64,000 nt of DNA. Origin: Permianibacter aggregans. Lineage in GTDB: Bacteria; Pseudomonadota; Gammaproteobacteria; Enterobacterales; Permianibacteraceae. The notes under the pieces were generated by a model. It ran no database searches and was not told where the DNA came from. It worked only from the letters and a program-made list of their open reading frames with translations. Below are positions 26,978 to 36,487 of the stretch, piece after piece. Position numbers and translations under genes: made by a program. The stretch lies in the NCBI RefSeq assembly GCF_009756665.1, contig NZ_CP037953.1, positions 930,001 to 994,000 on the forward strand, written 5' to 3'. Numbering within the stretch: the first letter of the stretch is position 1; each line of letters begins with the position of its first letter.

Positions 26978-28888
26978 TCATGACTTTGGCGCCAGACTCT
27001 CATCCACATACGTGACCTTGGCGCGTTTTTTCAGCGATTCAACATAAGCCATGTACTCGGCTTCACCGCTGAAACGGGCCAGTTGATCTTTATTCGGCTG
27101 CCATTGTTCTTCGCTCAAGGCGTCGGCGTCAGGCAGACTGGCCGCGGTCAATTCGACCAGCAGATAGCTGCCGTCGGTCAAAGTGGTGCCGCTGATGCTG
27201 GCTTTCTCTTCCGGACGCGCGGCTTCGAACAATTGCTGGCGTACCATCGGTTCCGGCGCGGCCGCTTGACGGGTGATTTGTTCAAAGCTCTGCCAATTAC
27301 TGTTTTTCTCTGCCAGCAAAGCACCAACATCCTCGCCCGCTTGCACTTTGCTCAGTAATTCAGCACCGAAATCCGCAACGTTTTTCTGTGCCTTGCGGTC
27401 GTTGATAGCGGTCGTGATCTGGGCCTGCACATCCGCCAGCGGCTTATGGCTGGCCGCCTGATAATCTTTCACACGCACCATCACGGCGCGCAGTTCGCTG
27501 AGCTGAATCAGCGCGCTGTTACGACGCTGCTGCAACACCTCATCCGTTGTCACCGCTTCCATGACCGAGGGCTCACGAGCGATGCTCAGTGGGCTGGTGC
27601 GCGGGAACAAACCGGTTTCTTTGACTTCCAGACCGGCTGCCGCGGCCACTTCCTGCAAGGAATCCGGTGTTTCAAACCCTTTTTCATTCAGGATGTTTTG
27701 CTTCTCGGCAAACAAATCATAGAGCTTGGTGGTACGCACCGACTCTTCAATGGCGGCTTTGACATCATCAAAGGCTTGGACATCACCACCGCTAACACTA
27801 ATCAGCTTGATCAGGTGATAACCGAATTCGGAACGGACCAATTCGGACACCTGCTCCGGCGCCGATAATGCAAATACCGCGTCATCGAATGCCGGGTCCT
27901 GGAAGCCTTTCTCAATTGGCTCCAACTGGCCACCCTGCTCTTTGCTGGCGATGTCATCAGAATATTGTTGCGCCAACTCAGCGAACGACGCACCGGCTTG
28001 CAATTCGGCCTGAGCTTTTTCCGCTGCGGCTTTCGCTTCGGCATCGCTGGTGTCGTCGTCAACGGCAAACAGGATATGCGCTACGGTGCGGCGTTCAGCA
28101 CCGGTGTATTGCTCCTTGTTGCTTTCGTAATAGGCTTTCAGCTCGTCTTCGGTGACGCTGATTTGCGGCTTCAGCGCTTCACCGTCGATTTCCAAATAGG
28201 CGAGATTGAATTGCTCGGGTACCGCGAACTGGGCCAGGTTCTCGTTGTAATACTGTTCGATTTCGGCCACAGTCGGTGCTTCGCTCGGCATAAATGAAGT
28301 GGGCGCCAAACGGGCAAAGCGACCGCTCAAGGTTTCATTTTGCAGGCGATAAAAGCGCTTGGCTTCATTTGGCAAGGCAAAGGCGGTATCAGACAGACCA
28401 CGCAGCATTTGCATGCTCAGCAGATCTTTTTCCAACTGGGCGCGGAAACGCTCTTTGGTGAAGCCATTTTGCATCAGCACCATTTCCAGCGTCGCTTCGT
28501 CATATTTGCCGTCACGCTGGAACGCTTCCATCGACTGGATTTGATCCCTCAGCGTTGCCGGGCTGATGCGCAGATTCAGATCGTTGATCGACTGATTCAG
28601 GGCAGTCGTGGCGATCAGGTTCTGCAATACCGAGCGGCGGAAATCCTGCTCTTTTTCCTCGGTATTGAAAATCTGGTTATACATTTCGCCATAACGAGCA
28701 CGCGCGCGCTGATAAGCCTGCTCGAACTCCATCCGGGTGATTTTCTCGCCATCGACCTTGGCGACCGCATCGGCATCGCCGGAGACAAAGAAATTGCCGA
28801 CGCCGGTGAACACAAAGGCGATAAATACTAGGGCGAGCAGAACCCAGGCCAACGGCCCATTCATCCCCTCGCGAAAACGATCCATCAT
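26978..28888 (-). CDS. ppiD: Periplasmic folding chaperone PpiD (SurA-N and parvulin domains)
   Basis: A 636-residue inner-membrane-anchored chaperone facing the periplasm. The N-terminal helix at about residues 10-35 (GPLAWVLLALVFIAFVF) anchors it. A SurA-N-type chaperone domain follows, then one parvulin domain (VAHILFAVDDD through FGYHLIKL, about residues 255-355) and a C-terminal domain. It assists outer-membrane protein folding near the Sec translocon. The paired ATG at 28888/28885 starts the conserved MMDRFREG. The longer frame is untypical. Located downstream of tRNA-Asp after a terminator, next to HU and lon as in relatives. Confidence 0.93.
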   Translation of the reverse strand: MMDRFREGMNGPLAWVLLALVFIAFVFTGVGNFFVSGDADAVAKVDGEKITRMEFEQAYQRARARYGEMYNQIFNTEEKEQDFRRSVLQNLIATTALNQSINDLNLRISPATLRDQIQSMEAFQRDGKYDEATLEMVLMQNGFTKERFRAQLEKDLLSMQMLRGLSDTAFALPNEAKRFYRLQNETLSGRFARLAPTSFMPSEAPTVAEIEQYYNENLAQFAVPEQFNLAYLEIDGEALKPQISVTEDELKAYYESNKEQYTGAERRTVAHILFAVDDDTSDAEAKAAAEKAQAELQAGASFAELAQQYSDDIASKEQGGQLEPIEKGFQDPAFDDAVFALSAPEQVSELVRSEFGYHLIKLISVSGGDVQAFDDVKAAIEESVRTTKLYDLFAEKQNILNEKGFETPDSLQEVAAAAGLEVKETGLFPRTSPLSIAREPSVMEAVTTDEVLQQRRNSALIQLSELRAVMVRVKDYQAASHKPLADVQAQITTAINDRKAQKNVADFGAELLSKVQAGEDVGALLAEKNSNWQSFEQITRQAAAPEPMVRQQLFEAARPEEKASISGTTLTDGSYLLVELTAASLPDADALSEEQWQPNKDQLARFSGEAEYMAYVESLKKRAKVTYVDESLAPKS

Positions 28889-28941
28889 GGCGTTTTGCTC
28901 TCTCGTTGTATGGCTACCCACCCGAATCCCGGGCGAAACAA

Positions 28942-28977
28942 TAAAAAACGCCCGCTACCTGTCAGGGCCCGGGCGTT
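28942..28977 (-). terminator. Terminator after the HU-tRNA-Val-tRNA-Asp unit
   Basis: Leftward, AACGCCCG and CGGGCGTT form an 8-bp stem around a GC-rich loop, followed by TTTTTTATTG. It lies 33 bp after tRNA-Asp and before ppiD. Confidence 0.75.
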
Positions 28978-29009
28978 ATTCGATGACGATGCAATTCAGG
29001 CGTAAAGGT

Positions 29010-29086
29010 TGGCGGAGCGGACGGGACTTGAACCCGCGACCCCCGGCGTGACAGGCCGGTATTCTAACCAACTGAACTACCGCTCC
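29010..29086 (-). tRNA. tRNA-Asp (GTC)
   Basis: 77 bases including an encoded CCA. Acceptor GGAGCGG pairs with CCGCTCC, the T-loop is GTTCAAGTC, and the anticodon loop reads CTGTCAC with anticodon GTC. Confidence 0.97.
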
Positions 29087-29092
29087 AAAACC

Positions 29093-29168
29093 TGGTGGGC
29101 GCTAAGGGACTTGAACCCCTGACCCCCTCCATGTGACGGAGATGCTCTACCAGCTGAGCTAAGCGCCC
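29093..29168 (-). tRNA. tRNA-Val (CAC)
   Basis: 76 bases including encoded CCA. Acceptor GGGCGCT/AGCGCCC, anticodon stem TCTCC/GGAGG and loop GTCACAT, giving anticodon CAC (reads GUG). The body resembles the UAC-type tRNA-Val of Gammaproteobacteria. Bases 32 and 38 are G and T. Confidence 0.93.
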
Positions 29169-29185
29169 ACTATTCGCTTGAATTA

Positions 29186-29208
29186 CGTGCTGCGATTAAC
29201 GCAGCACG
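29186..29208 (-). other. Perfect hairpin between HU gene and tRNA-Val
   Basis: CGTGCTGCG and CGCAGCACG are 9-base arms around a 5-base loop, 5 bp after the HU stop and 17 bp before tRNA-Val. There is no T-run, so it is more likely a 3'-end stabiliser or tRNA processing landmark than a full terminator. Confidence 0.5.
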
Positions 29209-29213
29209 CTCAA

Positions 29214-29489
29214 TTACTCGTTTACCGCGTCTTTTAACGCTTTGCCCGGCTTGAAGCCTGGCACTTTGGCCGCCGCAATTTTGATTTCCTGGCCGGTTTG
29301 CGGATTGCGACCGGTGCGGGCAGCGCGCTCTTTGACGGCAAATGTGCCAAAGCCAACCAGAGCCACTTGGTCACCTTTACGCAGCGCGTCGGTGACGGCA
29401 TCCAGCACGGCGTCCAGCGCGCGAGCTGCAGAAGCTTTGGAAATGTCCGCGCCTACCGCGATTGCGTCGACCAGTTCAGTCTTATTCAT
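29214..29489 (-). CDS. hupB: HU family DNA-binding protein
   Basis: A 91-residue histone-like nucleoid protein. It begins [11 protein letters not shown] and carries the DNA-binding beta arm signature [19 protein letters not shown] with the conserved RNP near Pro63. It binds and bends DNA as a homo- or heterodimer. The ATG at 29489 has AAGGGGA in good position. A strong promoter lies about 80 bp upstream. Position just downstream of lon fits HU-beta (hupB). Confidence 0.95.
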   Translation of the reverse strand: MNKTELVDAIAVGADISKASAARALDAVLDAVTDALRKGDQVALVGFGTFAVKERAARTGRNPQTGQEIKIAAAKVPGFKPGKALKDAVNE

Positions 29490-29567
29490 GTTTTCCCCTT
29501 GCGAAATGCAATGCCCTAAGGCGTAAAAAAGGTGAATGTAATCGTGCCGCCCGTTTAGGGGGTCGCT

Positions 29568-29597
29568 TTTATACCAACGGTTAAAAAGTAGTGTCAA
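29568..29597 (-). promoter_or_regulatory. Strong sigma70-type promoter of the HU gene
   Basis: Leftward TTGACA (29592-29597, full consensus), 18-base spacer, TATAAA (29568-29573). It is followed by a leader of about 70 bases. Confidence 0.8.
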
Positions 29598-29601
29598 GCG
29601 A

Positions 29602-29676
29602 GCGAAGAAGGCTTTCTTCGCTGCACCGTGTCACATTCACCACCGATGATTTGCCCGGTATCGAACGATACCGGGC
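29602..29676 (-). terminator. Two hairpins after lon, possible terminator region
   Basis: Just after the lon stop, GCCCGGTATCG/CGATACCGGGC (29653-29676) and GCGAAGAA/TTCTTCGC (29602-29621) are perfect stems of 11 and 8 bp. Neither has a clear T-run leftward, so termination strength is unsure. Confidence 0.45.
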
Positions 29677-29692
29677 CGCAAAAAATAATGCG

Positions 29693-32092
29693 TTAGTGTG
29701 CCTGCAGATCGCTTCCGGCGCTACTGTCTTTCGTGCCAGAAGCAGAAATTTCCGCAGATTCTTTGGCAGGAACCGGCATGCTAACCAGCGCGATGTTCAA
29801 AACTTCATCAATCCATTGCACGCAATGAACTTCAAGGTCTTTTAGCACTTGTTTCGGTATCTCTTTGAGATCCCGACGATTATCCTTCGGAATGATCACA
29901 TGACGAATACCACCGCGATGGGCTGCCAGCAGTTTTTCTTTCAAACCACCAATCGACAGCACTTCACCACGTAAAGTGATTTCACCGGTCATCGCGACAT
30001 CACGACGCACGGCGATGCCGGTCAGACTGGAGACCAAAGCGGTGCACATCGCAATACCGGCGCTCGGGCCATCTTTCGGTGTCGCGCCTTCCGGCACGTG
30101 CACATGCAGATCGATTTTCTCGTAGAAATCCGGTGCGATATTCAAGGTTTGTGATCGGCTGCGCACAACCGTCATTGCGGCTTTGATCGACTCCTGCATG
30201 ACATCGCCGAGGCTACCAGTGAAGGTAGTTTTACCTTTACCGGGTACTGTTACCGCTTCAATCGACAGCAACTCACCGCCAACTTCGGTCCAGGCCAGTC
30301 CTGTGACTTCACCAATGTGATCACTGTCACTGGCTTTGCCATAGTCGAAGCGGGCCACACCCAGATATTTTTCCAGCAGTTTTTCCGTTACCTGCAATTT
30401 GCTCTTGCTCGGTTTCATCGTCAGCTGTTTACCGACTTTACGGCAAATTTTGGCGATTTCACGCTCAAGATTACGAACACCGGCTTCACGGGTGTAATAA
30501 CGGATGACGTCACGAATGGCATGCGTGGTCAAACTGAATTCGTCTTCTGACAAGCCATTGGCTTCTTTCTGCTTTGGCAGCAGATAGCGCTCAGCGATAT
30601 TGATCTTTTCGTCCTCGGTATAACCGGGAATCCGAATCACTTCCATGCGATCGAGCAGTGGCGCTGGTATACGCATTGAGTTCGCGGTGCAGACGAACAT
30701 GATCTCGGACAGATCGTAATCGACCTCAAGATAGTGATCGTTGAACGTATGGTTCTGCTCAGGATCCAACACTTCCAAAAGCGCTGAGGCCGGGTCGCCA
30801 CGGAAATCCTGGGCCATCTTGTCGATTTCATCGAGCAGGAACAGCGGGTTCTTGACGCCGGCCTTGGCCAGCTTTTGAATCACACGCCCCGGCAGCGAAC
30901 CGATATAGGTACGACGATGGCCGCGGATCTCGGCTTCGTCACGCACACCGCCCAAGGCGACGCGCAGGAACTCGCGACCCGTGGCGCGGGCAATCGATTG
31001 GCCAAGGGAGGTTTTACCGACACCCGGAGGGCCAACCAAACACAATACCGGACCTTTGATTTTCTTCACGCGCTGTTGCACCGCGAGGTATTCGAGAATG
31101 CGCTCCTTGATGTCATCAAGACCATAATGATCCTCATCAAGAATTTTCTGCGCACGCACCAAGTCATGCGAGACCTTGCTGCGTTTTTTCCATGGCACCT
31201 GCAGCATCCACTCCAGATAGCTGCGTACGACCGTGGCCTCGGCCGACATCGGTGACATCATTTTCAGTTTTTTCAGCTCGGCTTCGCATTTGGCTTTCGC
31301 CTCTTTGCTCATACCGGCTTTTTCAATCTTGTTGGTCAGATCTTCTAGCTCGCTGGCGCCTTCTTCGCCTTCGCCGAGTTCTTTCTGAATCGCTTTCATC
31401 TGCTCATTCAGATAATACTCGCGCTGCGATTTTTCCATCTGACGCTTGACCCGGCCGCGAATGCGTTTTTCGACATTCATCAGCTCGATTTCGCCTTCCA
31501 TCAACGCCATCAATTGCTCAAGACGCTCGGAGACAACGATCAATTCGAGAATTTGTTGCTTGTCGGAAACCTTCAACGCCAGGTGCGAAGCAATGGTATC
31601 GGCCAGACGTGCCGGCTCTTCTAACCCGGATATTGCCTGCATGATTTCTGACGGTACCTTGCGGCCAGTTTTCACGTAGTTATCAAACACCGCAACCGTT
31701 GAGCGCATCAGCGCATCTTCTTCTTTCGGGTTCGGATGTTGATCAGCGATCAATTCGGTTTCCGCGAGCATCATGTCAGCGCCATCGACGTAGCGCAGCA
31801 CTTTCGCGCGCTGAGCGCCTTCGACCAGCACCTTGACGTTGCCGTCCGGCAGCTTCAGCAGTTGCAGAATGGTTGCCACGCAACCGATTTGATAAACATC
31901 TTTCGCGGTCGGATGATCGACCGACGCTTCACGCTGGGATACCAGCAAAATCTGTTTGTCGGATTTCATCGCGCTTTCCAGCGCGTGTACCGATTTTTCC
32001 CTGCCGACAAAAAGCGGGATGACCATATGCGGAAACACGACAACGTCGCGTAACGGCAGTACCGGTAATTCCAGAACACTAGCGGTAGTCAT
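29693..32092 (-). CDS. lon: ATP-dependent protease Lon
   Basis: Cytoplasmic AAA+ protease that removes misfolded and regulatory proteins. It has 799 residues, a normal length. The N-terminal substrate-binding domain begins [17 protein letters not shown], the AAA+ domain has Walker [12 protein letters not shown] and Walker [11 protein letters not shown], and the C-terminal protease domain has the catalytic Ser in [14 protein letters not shown] and catalytic Lys in [15 protein letters not shown] sigma32-type promoter at 32184-32211 indicates heat-shock control. Lies between clpX and HU, the usual gammaproteobacterial order. Confidence 0.97.
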   Translation of the reverse strand: MTTASVLELPVLPLRDVVVFPHMVIPLFVGREKSVHALESAMKSDKQILLVSQREASVDHPTAKDVYQIGCVATILQLLKLPDGNVKVLVEGAQRAKVLRYVDGADMMLAETELIADQHPNPKEEDALMRSTVAVFDNYVKTGRKVPSEIMQAISGLEEPARLADTIASHLALKVSDKQQILELIVVSERLEQLMALMEGEIELMNVEKRIRGRVKRQMEKSQREYYLNEQMKAIQKELGEGEEGASELEDLTNKIEKAGMSKEAKAKCEAELKKLKMMSPMSAEATVVRSYLEWMLQVPWKKRSKVSHDLVRAQKILDEDHYGLDDIKERILEYLAVQQRVKKIKGPVLCLVGPPGVGKTSLGQSIARATGREFLRVALGGVRDEAEIRGHRRTYIGSLPGRVIQKLAKAGVKNPLFLLDEIDKMAQDFRGDPASALLEVLDPEQNHTFNDHYLEVDYDLSEIMFVCTANSMRIPAPLLDRMEVIRIPGYTEDEKINIAERYLLPKQKEANGLSEDEFSLTTHAIRDVIRYYTREAGVRNLEREIAKICRKVGKQLTMKPSKSKLQVTEKLLEKYLGVARFDYGKASDSDHIGEVTGLAWTEVGGELLSIEAVTVPGKGKTTFTGSLGDVMQESIKAAMTVVRSRSQTLNIAPDFYEKIDLHVHVPEGATPKDGPSAGIAMCTALVSSLTGIAVRRDVAMTGEITLRGEVLSIGGLKEKLLAAHRGGIRHVIIPKDNRRDLKEIPKQVLKDLEVHCVQWIDEVLNIALVSMPVPAKESAEISASGTKDSSAGSDLQAH

Positions 32093-32146
32093 GTGGATTC
32101 CTAAGCAGCGAGAAGTCGAGACAGGTTTGACCTGCCCCGGACAGCG

Positions 32147-32167
32147 ACCGTTCCCAGCAGGAACGGT
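32147..32167. other. Hairpin in the lon leader
   Basis: ACCGTTCC and GGAACGGT form an 8-bp stem with a 5-base loop, between the sigma32-type promoter and lon. It may act as a partial clpX terminator or a leader structure. It has no T-run. Confidence 0.4.
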
Positions 32168-32183
32168 GCTTATCTGGAGGAGT

Positions 32184-32211
32184 ATATGGGGCTGTTCCGC
32201 GGCGTTTCAAC
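32184..32211 (-). promoter_or_regulatory. Sigma32 (heat-shock) type promoter of lon
   Basis: Leftward GTTGAAA (32205-32211), 13-base spacer, CCCCATAT (32184-32191), close to the RpoH consensus CTTGAAA-N13/14-CCCCATNT. It lies in the clpX-lon gap and points to lon. Confidence 0.75.
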
Positions 32212-32229
32212 CAACCGCGATGCACCATA

Positions 32230-33519
32230 TTATTGATCAGAAGCCGCTTTCGGCAGGGAGTCGTTGCGGTAGATCAGCTTCGGTCTGCTGTCGCCGTTGA
32301 CCACGGCGCTGTCGACCACGACCTTGCTGACGTTCTCCTCGGACGGGATCTCGTACATCGTTTCGAGCAGCATGTTTTCCAGAATGGAGCGCAGACCACG
32401 GGCACCGGTCTTGCGGGCCATCGCCAGCTTGGCGACCGAAGACAGCGCATCGTCGCGAATCTCCAGTTGCACGCCTTCCATGTCGAACAGGCGCTGATAC
32501 TGCTTGACCAGCGCGTTTTTCGGCTCGGTCAGAATCTTGATCAGCGCCGGCTCGTCCAACTCTTCCAGTGTCGCGATGATCGGCAGACGACCAACGAATT
32601 CCGGAATCAGTCCGAAGCGAATCAAATCATCCGGCTCGACGTCTTTCAATACCTCGCCAACGTTCTTCTTCTGATCCTTGCTGCGCACCTCGGCACCAAA
32701 GCCGATGCCGCCTTTTTCGGAGCGATCGCGGATGACTTTTTCCAAACCGGCAAACGCACCACCACAGATGAACAGGATATTACGGGTGTCGACCTGCAGG
32801 AACTCCTGCTGCGGATGCTTGCGGCCACCTTGCGGTGGTACCGAAGCGATGGTGCCTTCAATCAGTTTCAGCAGTGCTTGTTGTACACCTTCGCCAGAGA
32901 CATCACGGGTAATCGACGGGTTTTCCGACTTGCGCGAAATCTTGTCGATTTCATCGATGTAAACAATGCCCTGCTGCGCTTTTTCGATGTCGTAATCGCA
33001 TTTCTGCAACAGTTTTTGAATGATGTTCTCGACGTCTTCACCGACATAGCCGGCTTCAGTCAAGGTCGTCGCATCGGCGATCGTGAACGGCACGTTCAAC
33101 ATCCGCGCCAGTGTTTCGGCCAGCAAGGTTTTGCCGGAACCGGTCGGGCCGACCAACAGGATATTGCTCTTGCCGAGCTCGACTTCGTCGCCTTTCTTGC
33201 CGATGCCGGTTTGCAAGCGCTTGTAATGGTTGTAAACGGCAACCGACAGCACTTTTTTCGCGTGTCGCTGGCCGATCACGTACTCATCGAGCGTGTTATT
33301 GATTTCTTTCGGGGAAGGAAGACGCGGCTTATCTGAGGTCGGATGGGTTTCCTGAACCTCTTCACGAATGATGTCGTTGCACAGGTCAACGCATTCGTCG
33401 CAAATGAACACCGACGGGCCCGCAATCAGCTTACGCACCTCGTGCTGGCTCTTACCGCAGAAGGAGCAATACAGCAGCTTGCCGCCTTCGTCCTTTCCGC
33501 CAGACCGTTTGTCAGCCAT
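32230..33519 (-). CDS. clpX: ATP-dependent protease ATP-binding subunit ClpX
   Basis: AAA+ unfoldase that recognises tagged proteins and feeds them to ClpP. The 429-residue protein has an N-terminal zinc-binding domain ([11 protein letters not shown] and CDECVDLC, four Cys), Walker [13 protein letters not shown], Walker [11 protein letters not shown], the pore loop GYVGED and the ClpP-contact IGF loop in [10 protein letters not shown]. The ATG has GAGGT upstream. Located 84 bp after clpP, with a possible -10 TAAAAT between them. Confidence 0.97.
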   Translation of the reverse strand: MADKRSGGKDEGGKLLYCSFCGKSQHEVRKLIAGPSVFICDECVDLCNDIIREEVQETHPTSDKPRLPSPKEINNTLDEYVIGQRHAKKVLSVAVYNHYKRLQTGIGKKGDEVELGKSNILLVGPTGSGKTLLAETLARMLNVPFTIADATTLTEAGYVGEDVENIIQKLLQKCDYDIEKAQQGIVYIDEIDKISRKSENPSITRDVSGEGVQQALLKLIEGTIASVPPQGGRKHPQQEFLQVDTRNILFICGGAFAGLEKVIRDRSEKGGIGFGAEVRSKDQKKNVGEVLKDVEPDDLIRFGLIPEFVGRLPIIATLEELDEPALIKILTEPKNALVKQYQRLFDMEGVQLEIRDDALSSVAKLAMARKTGARGLRSILENMLLETMYEIPSEENVSKVVVDSAVVNGDSRPKLIYRNDSLPKAASDQ

Positions 33520-33603
33520 ATCTACCTCTGCCTTACTGGGGCGTGCATCGGGCCCTCTGATGGAATTTTAGCTCGGATTTCCGGATTAGACGCCAAATCG
33601 GCC

Positions 33604-34212
33604 TCAGCGTTTCGTCAGAACCGAATCCACAAGACCGTAGCTTACCGCCTCTTCAGCACTCATGAAACGGTCGCGTTCGGTATCACGGGCAATCGTTTCC
33701 AGATCCTGGCCGGTATGCGAGGCAAGCAATTTGTTCAGCGATTCACGCAGCTTCAGGATTTCCCGGGCGTGAATCTCGATATCGCTGGCCTGGCCCTGAG
33801 CGCCGCCAGATGGCTGGTGAATCATCACCCGGGCATTCGGCAGGCAGTGGCGCTTGCCTTTGGCGCCACCGGCCAGCAGAAATGCGCCCATTGAGCAGGC
33901 CTGACCGACGCACAGCGTCGACACATCCGGCTTGATGAACTGCATCGTGTCGTAAATCGACATGCCGGCGGTGACGACACCGCCGGGCGAGTTGATATAC
34001 AGACTGATGTCCTTGTCCGGGTTTTCGGCTTCCAGAAACAGCATCTGGGCCACGACCAGGTTCGCCATATGATCTTCTACGGGACCGGTCAGGAAAATGA
34101 TGCGTTCTTTCAGTAATCGGGAATAAATATCATAAGCGCGCTCGCCACGGGCGGTCTGCTCGACCACCATTGGCACCAGACTGGCCACTTCGGCCATGCG
34201 ATCACTGTGCAT
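33604..34212 (-). CDS. clpP: ATP-dependent Clp protease proteolytic subunit
   Basis: Serine peptidase forming the barrel of ClpXP and ClpAP. The 202-residue protein has catalytic Ser in [14 protein letters not shown], catalytic His in [11 protein letters not shown] and the Asp of the triad near TERDRFMS. I chose the ATG at 34212, preceded by AAAGGA and giving [19 protein letters not shown], close to a usual N-terminus. The longer frame adds 28 basic residues. It lies between tig and clpX. Confidence 0.96.
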   Translation of the reverse strand: MHSDRMAEVASLVPMVVEQTARGERAYDIYSRLLKERIIFLTGPVEDHMANLVVAQMLFLEAENPDKDISLYINSPGGVVTAGMSIYDTMQFIKPDVSTLCVGQACSMGAFLLAGGAKGKRHCLPNARVMIHQPSGGAQGQASDIEIHAREILKLRESLNKLLASHTGQDLETIARDTERDRFMSAEEAVSYGLVDSVLTKR

Positions 34213-34261
34213 GCGATGTCCTTTCTTCAACTTTTTGAACTTTGACGAAAGCCATAATAGC

Positions 34262-34295
34262 TGACCCCGATAGCTGTCACCAGCGACCGGGGTCA
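34262..34295 (-). other. Long imperfect hairpin between tig and clpP
   Basis: TGACCCCG and CGGGGTCA are 8-base arms, with an inner GCTG/CAGC pairing and TCAC loop. It lies in the tig-clpP gap and could be a tig attenuator or a clpP leader structure. No T-run follows directly. Confidence 0.45.
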
Positions 34296-34320
34296 CACTT
34301 CATAAGCAGATTATCAGCAA

Positions 34321-35625
34321 TTACTGACGACGATTCATCACTTCGTCAAATTTGGTTTCTTTTTCAGTGACTTGTGCTTTACCAAGCACGAAATCGACAA
34401 CCTGCTCTTCGAGCACGATGGCTTCCATCTGGGCTAGTTCGCGCTGGTTGCTGTAATACCAGTTGACGACTTCAGACGGCGTTTCGTAAGCCGAAGCCAG
34501 TTCCTCGACGGCGGCACGGACCTTGGCGCCATCGGCCTTCAGTTCGTTGGCGCGAATGATTTCGCCAACAATCAGCCCCAGCGATACGCGGCGTTTGGCC
34601 TGCTCGGTGAACAGCGAAGCGGGCAGCTCCGGCAGTTCTTTTTTGCGAGTGGCCATGCCGAGTTCGCGGTTGGCTTGCTGGCGCAGGCGCTCAACTTCAC
34701 CATCGATCAGGGCCTGAGGCACCTGCACTTCGTTCTGCTTCAGCAGACCGTCCATGACCTGAGCCTTGACCTTGTTCTTGATCACCTGGTTCAGCTCACG
34801 CTGCATGTTCTTGCGTACTTCGGTACGCAGGGCATCGACACCGCCTTCGCTGATGCCGAACTGGGCAACAAAGGCATCGTCCAGTGCAGGCAGCACTTGC
34901 TCGCTGACCGATTTGACGACCACTTTGAACACAGCCGCTTTACCGGCCAGATCAGCATTGCCGTAATCTTCCGGGAACGTGACGTTCAGCTCAACTTCGT
35001 TGTTGGCGCTGGCGCCAACCAAGCCTTCTTCGAAGCCAGGAATCATCTGGTTGGAGCCCAGCACGACCTTGACGCCATTGGCTGTGCCGCCTTCAAACGC
35101 GACGCCATCGACGGTGCCGACGAAATCGATGGTGACCTGGTCGCCGTCTTTGGCAGCGCGATCAACAACGGTCCAGCTGGCGCGCTGCTTGCGCAGGGTT
35201 TCCAGCATGTTGTCCAAATCGGCATCAGTCACTTCGGTTTTCGGCTTTTCGACTTCGATTTTGTCGAGGCCGTGGACGTTGAACTCCGGATAGACTTCAA
35301 AGGTCGCGACGTATTCAACGTCCTTGCCGGCTTCCATGGTTTTCGGTTCGATGCGCGGGTTGCCGGCCGGATTCAGGTTTTCTTTGGTGACGGCTTCATA
35401 GAACGAACGCTGCATGACGTCGCCCCAGACATCGCGGCGTACGGCGTCGCCCCAGCGCTGTTGGACCACTTTCATCGGCAGTTTGCCCGGACGGAAGCCA
35501 GGTAGACGTTGGGTACGCGACAGTTGCTGCAAACGCTTGTCGACTTCGGTCTCGACCTGCTCGGCCGGCACGCCAACGGTAATGCGGCGCTCTAAACCGC
35601 TCAGCACTTCGACAGAAACTTGCAT
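34321..35625 (-). CDS. tig: Trigger factor
   Basis: Ribosome-bound chaperone and peptidyl-prolyl isomerase acting on nascent chains. The 434-residue protein has the N-terminal ribosome-binding domain with the signature GFRPGKLP, a central FKBP-type PPIase domain (about residues 160-240) and a helical C-terminal chaperone domain. ATG at 35625 follows GGTGGAG. A longer frame upstream is unlikely. It lies just downstream of a five-tRNA cluster and may be read from the same promoter. Confidence 0.96.
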   Translation of the reverse strand: MQVSVEVLSGLERRITVGVPAEQVETEVDKRLQQLSRTQRLPGFRPGKLPMKVVQQRWGDAVRRDVWGDVMQRSFYEAVTKENLNPAGNPRIEPKTMEAGKDVEYVATFEVYPEFNVHGLDKIEVEKPKTEVTDADLDNMLETLRKQRASWTVVDRAAKDGDQVTIDFVGTVDGVAFEGGTANGVKVVLGSNQMIPGFEEGLVGASANNEVELNVTFPEDYGNADLAGKAAVFKVVVKSVSEQVLPALDDAFVAQFGISEGGVDALRTEVRKNMQRELNQVIKNKVKAQVMDGLLKQNEVQVPQALIDGEVERLRQQANRELGMATRKKELPELPASLFTEQAKRRVSLGLIVGEIIRANELKADGAKVRAAVEELASAYETPSEVVNWYYSNQRELAQMEAIVLEEQVVDFVLGKAQVTEKETKFDEVMNRRQ

Positions 35626-35714
35626 GGTTCTACTCCACCTTTTGCACCGGACGTGTCGCCGGTTATTTGCCATCAACGGCTATGCCGCACCCCACCGGCG
35701 CGGCATTCTGTATA

Positions 35715-35799
35715 TGGTGCGAAAGGAGAGACTCGAACTCTCACGCCTTGCGGCGCTGGAACCTAAACCCAGTGCGTCTACCAATTCCGCCACTTTCGC
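35715..35799 (-). tRNA. tRNA-Leu (TAG)
   Basis: 85 bases with encoded CCA, acceptor GCGAAAG/CTTTCGC, long variable arm and anticodon loop TTTAGGT (anticodon TAG). Confidence 0.96.
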
Positions 35800-35902
35800 G
35801 TATTAGCCTCTACCGGGTTGGGCGTGCTGGCGGTCAGGGCCAGTACGCCGCTGGACCGGTGAGAAGAAGGCAAGATACCGCAGTACCCTGCCTTTATAAA
35901 TA

Positions 35903-35978
35903 TGGTGGGTCGTCCGCGACTCGAACGCGGGACCAACGGATTAAAAGTCCGCTGCTCTACCGACTGAGCTAACGACCC
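35903..35978 (-). tRNA. tRNA-Lys (TTT)
   Basis: 76 bases with encoded CCA, acceptor GGGTCGT/ACGACCC, anticodon loop CTTTTAA (anticodon TTT). Confidence 0.97.
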
Positions 35979-36011
35979 GGTGGTGCCAAGGCAGAACCTT
36001 GATACCAAAAC

Positions 36012-36087
36012 TGGGGTGAGTGATGGGACTTGAACCCACGACAACCGGAATCACAATCCGGGGCTCTACCAACTGAGCTACACCCAC
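36012..36087 (-). tRNA. tRNA-His (GTG)
   Basis: 76 bases with encoded CCA, first base G before the acceptor stem (typical extra G-1), anticodon loop TTGTGAT (anticodon GTG). Confidence 0.97.
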
Positions 36088-36103
36088 CATCGTTGTTCGC
36101 TTT

Positions 36104-36180
36104 TGGCGCGCCCGGCAGGACTCGAACCTGCGACCCTCGGCTTAGAAGGCCGATGCTCTATCCAGCTGAGCTACAGGCGC
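36104..36180 (-). tRNA. tRNA-Arg (TCT)
   Basis: 77 bases with encoded CCA, acceptor GCGCCTG opposite CGGGCGC, anticodon loop CTTCTAA (anticodon TCT). Confidence 0.97.
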
Positions 36181-36233
36181 AGATCGTGTGCTGCGGTTGA
36201 TTTGATTCTTGGCCAGACTCCAAGGTTGGAATC

Positions 36234-36310
36234 TGGTCGGGGAAGAGGGATTCGAACCCCCGACCCTCTGTACCCAAAACAGATGCGCTACCAGGCTGCG
36301 CTATTCCCCG
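36234..36310 (-). tRNA. tRNA-Pro (TGG)
   Basis: 77 bases with encoded CCA, acceptor CGGGGAA/TTCCCCG, anticodon loop TTTGGGT (anticodon TGG). First tRNA of the leftward five-gene cluster. Confidence 0.97.
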
Positions 36311-36349
36311 AGAATCAGATTGTGCAACGCCGTTTTCAGCGAGCGCGGC

Positions 36350-36378
36350 ATGATACGGGTTTGCCCCCCGCCCGTCAA
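36350..36378 (-). promoter_or_regulatory. Sigma70-type promoter of the tRNA cluster, GC-rich discriminator
   Basis: Leftward TTGACG (36373-36378), 17-base spacer, TATCAT (36350-36355), followed by GCCGCGCTCGC. GC-rich discriminators are typical of promoters under stringent control. tRNA-Pro starts 40 bp downstream. Confidence 0.72.
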
Positions 36379-36487
36379 TTTGCTTGCAAGGACTTTTTCA
36401 AGGTAAGCGTATTGATTGAGTTCAGTTGCGCAAACTTGCGACAATACCGCCCCGAAATTCTCTTTTTTATACGAAAACGGTCGAAAA

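Noticed and set aside
32233-33336. Long rightward frame opposite clpX
   Set aside because: Opposite-strand shadow of a well-conserved gene.
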